Shown in pieces: positions 4,679 to 5,015 of a stretch of 5,015 bases of DNA. The stretch spans positions 1 through 5,015 of the forward strand of contig JAJRPL010000263.1 in NCBI GenBank assembly GCA_024280815.1, given 5' to 3'. The notes beneath the pieces are model-generated. The model did not search any database. It saw only the letters and a program-made list of their open reading frames with translations, and had not been told where the DNA came from. The translations under genes were made by a program, and so were the position numbers. Positions within the stretch are counted from its first letter, which is position 1; each line of letters begins with the position of its first letter. This DNA is from Bacteroidota bacterium. Its GTDB lineage: Bacteria > Bacteroidota > Bacteroidia > Flavobacteriales > Flavobacteriaceae.

Positions 4679-5015
4679 CTAGTAATACAGTTGGTCAGTT
4701 CTTAAATTCAAAAAGCGTTGTGTTGCAAAAAAGGCACTCAACCACGTTATAAGAATACCTAATAAAAAAACGCTACCAAATAAAATAGCTAATAGTTCTG
4801 TGTTTTCTAAGAAACCAAATTCAGGAAAGTTACTATTTAAATAATATACGGCAAAGGCTAAAGCAACTAAAGCCACTAAAGCCCCAACTGCACCTAATTT
4901 TATACTGCTCCACACAAAAGGTTTTCTAATAAAACGTTTTGTTGCACCCACCAATTGCATTGTTTTGATGGTGAAACGTTTAGAATATACAGATAATCGT
5001 ATAGAATTATTAATC
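4679..5015 (-). CDS. ftsX: Cell division protein FtsX, C-terminal part, cut by window edge
   Basis: The last 111 residues and the stop of FtsX, the membrane subunit that with the ATPase FtsE forms the ABC-type complex at the division site and activates peptidoglycan hydrolases. The start lies beyond the right edge. The visible part begins INNSIRLSVYSKRFTIKT, followed by the family signature MQLVGATKRFIRKPF, which precedes the third transmembrane segment in FtsX. Two hydrophobic segments follow (LGAVGALVALVALAFAVYYL and LLAILFGSVFLLGILITWL), separated by a short outer loop, and it ends SAFFATQRFLNLRTDQLYY. The ATG at 4958-4960 is an internal methionine, not the start. It is the first visible gene of the minus-strand operon with DUF3098, uppP and truB; the operon promoter is outside the window. 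Confidence 0.93.
   Translation of the reverse strand, partial: INNSIRLSVYSKRFTIKTMQLVGATKRFIRKPFVWSSIKLGAVGALVALVALAFAVYYLNSNFPEFGFLENTELLAILFGSVFLLGILITWLSAFFATQRFLNLRTDQLYY

Noticed and set aside
4679..4960. The methionine at 4958-4960 as the start of a separate 93-residue protein
   Set aside because: The frame stays open to the window edge and the upstream residues (INNSIRLSVYSKRFTIKT) are conserved FtsX sequence, so this is an internal methionine.
1..5015. CRISPR array, defence system or prophage
   Set aside because: No spaced direct repeats, no nuclease or phage genes are visible; the genes are housekeeping apart from one transposase scrap.

Overview
This is an AT-rich window from a member of the Bacteroidota, most likely a marine Flavobacteriaceae. 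The evidence is the family-level look of every protein, TAnnTTTG-type -7 promoter elements, the absence of Shine-Dalgarno sequences, a TruB without a PUA domain, an SDR-type threonine dehydrogenase, and the order ftsX - DUF3098 - uppP - truB.

Left part (1-900): the N-terminal two thirds of a Na+/Ca2+ exchanger-family antiporter runs off the left edge on the minus strand. Divergent from it, on the plus strand, is a tRNA-Arg with anticodon ACG, with its own -7 element and a strong hairpin terminator that is U-tailed on both strands. The tRNA has an unusual tertiary core. The nearly universal G19-C56 elbow pair is replaced by A19-U56, a two-sided change that keeps the pair.

Middle-left (900-1830): a short gene-poor scar region. 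It holds a small hairpin-containing block after the tRNA terminator, the C-terminal end of an IS110-family transposase with no start codon, and a signal-peptide-like stretch fused in frame in front of that fragment. This stretch begins directly behind the stop of a small lipoprotein gene of unknown function.

Middle (1831-2873): a 113-bp divergent intergenic region has one -7 element for each direction. It separates the lipoprotein gene from an NAD-dependent, SDR-type L-threonine 3-dehydrogenase that starts at GTG.

Right part (2882-5015): a tightly packed minus-strand operon reads ftsX (C-terminal end only), a DUF3098 membrane protein, uppP and truB. Gaps are 19 bp, 6 bp and a 1-base TAG/GTG overlap. 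FtsX controls septal peptidoglycan hydrolysis and UppP recycles the undecaprenyl carrier for wall synthesis, so the operon has an envelope theme. The DUF3098 protein between them is the obvious unknown, and a promoter-like element inside its last codons may give uppP-truB independent expression. The operon converges on tdh with only 8 bp between stop codons.

I see no CRISPR array, prophage or defence system. The most unusual signal is the tRNA core covariation; the rest is mainly housekeeping plus one decayed mobile-element scar.
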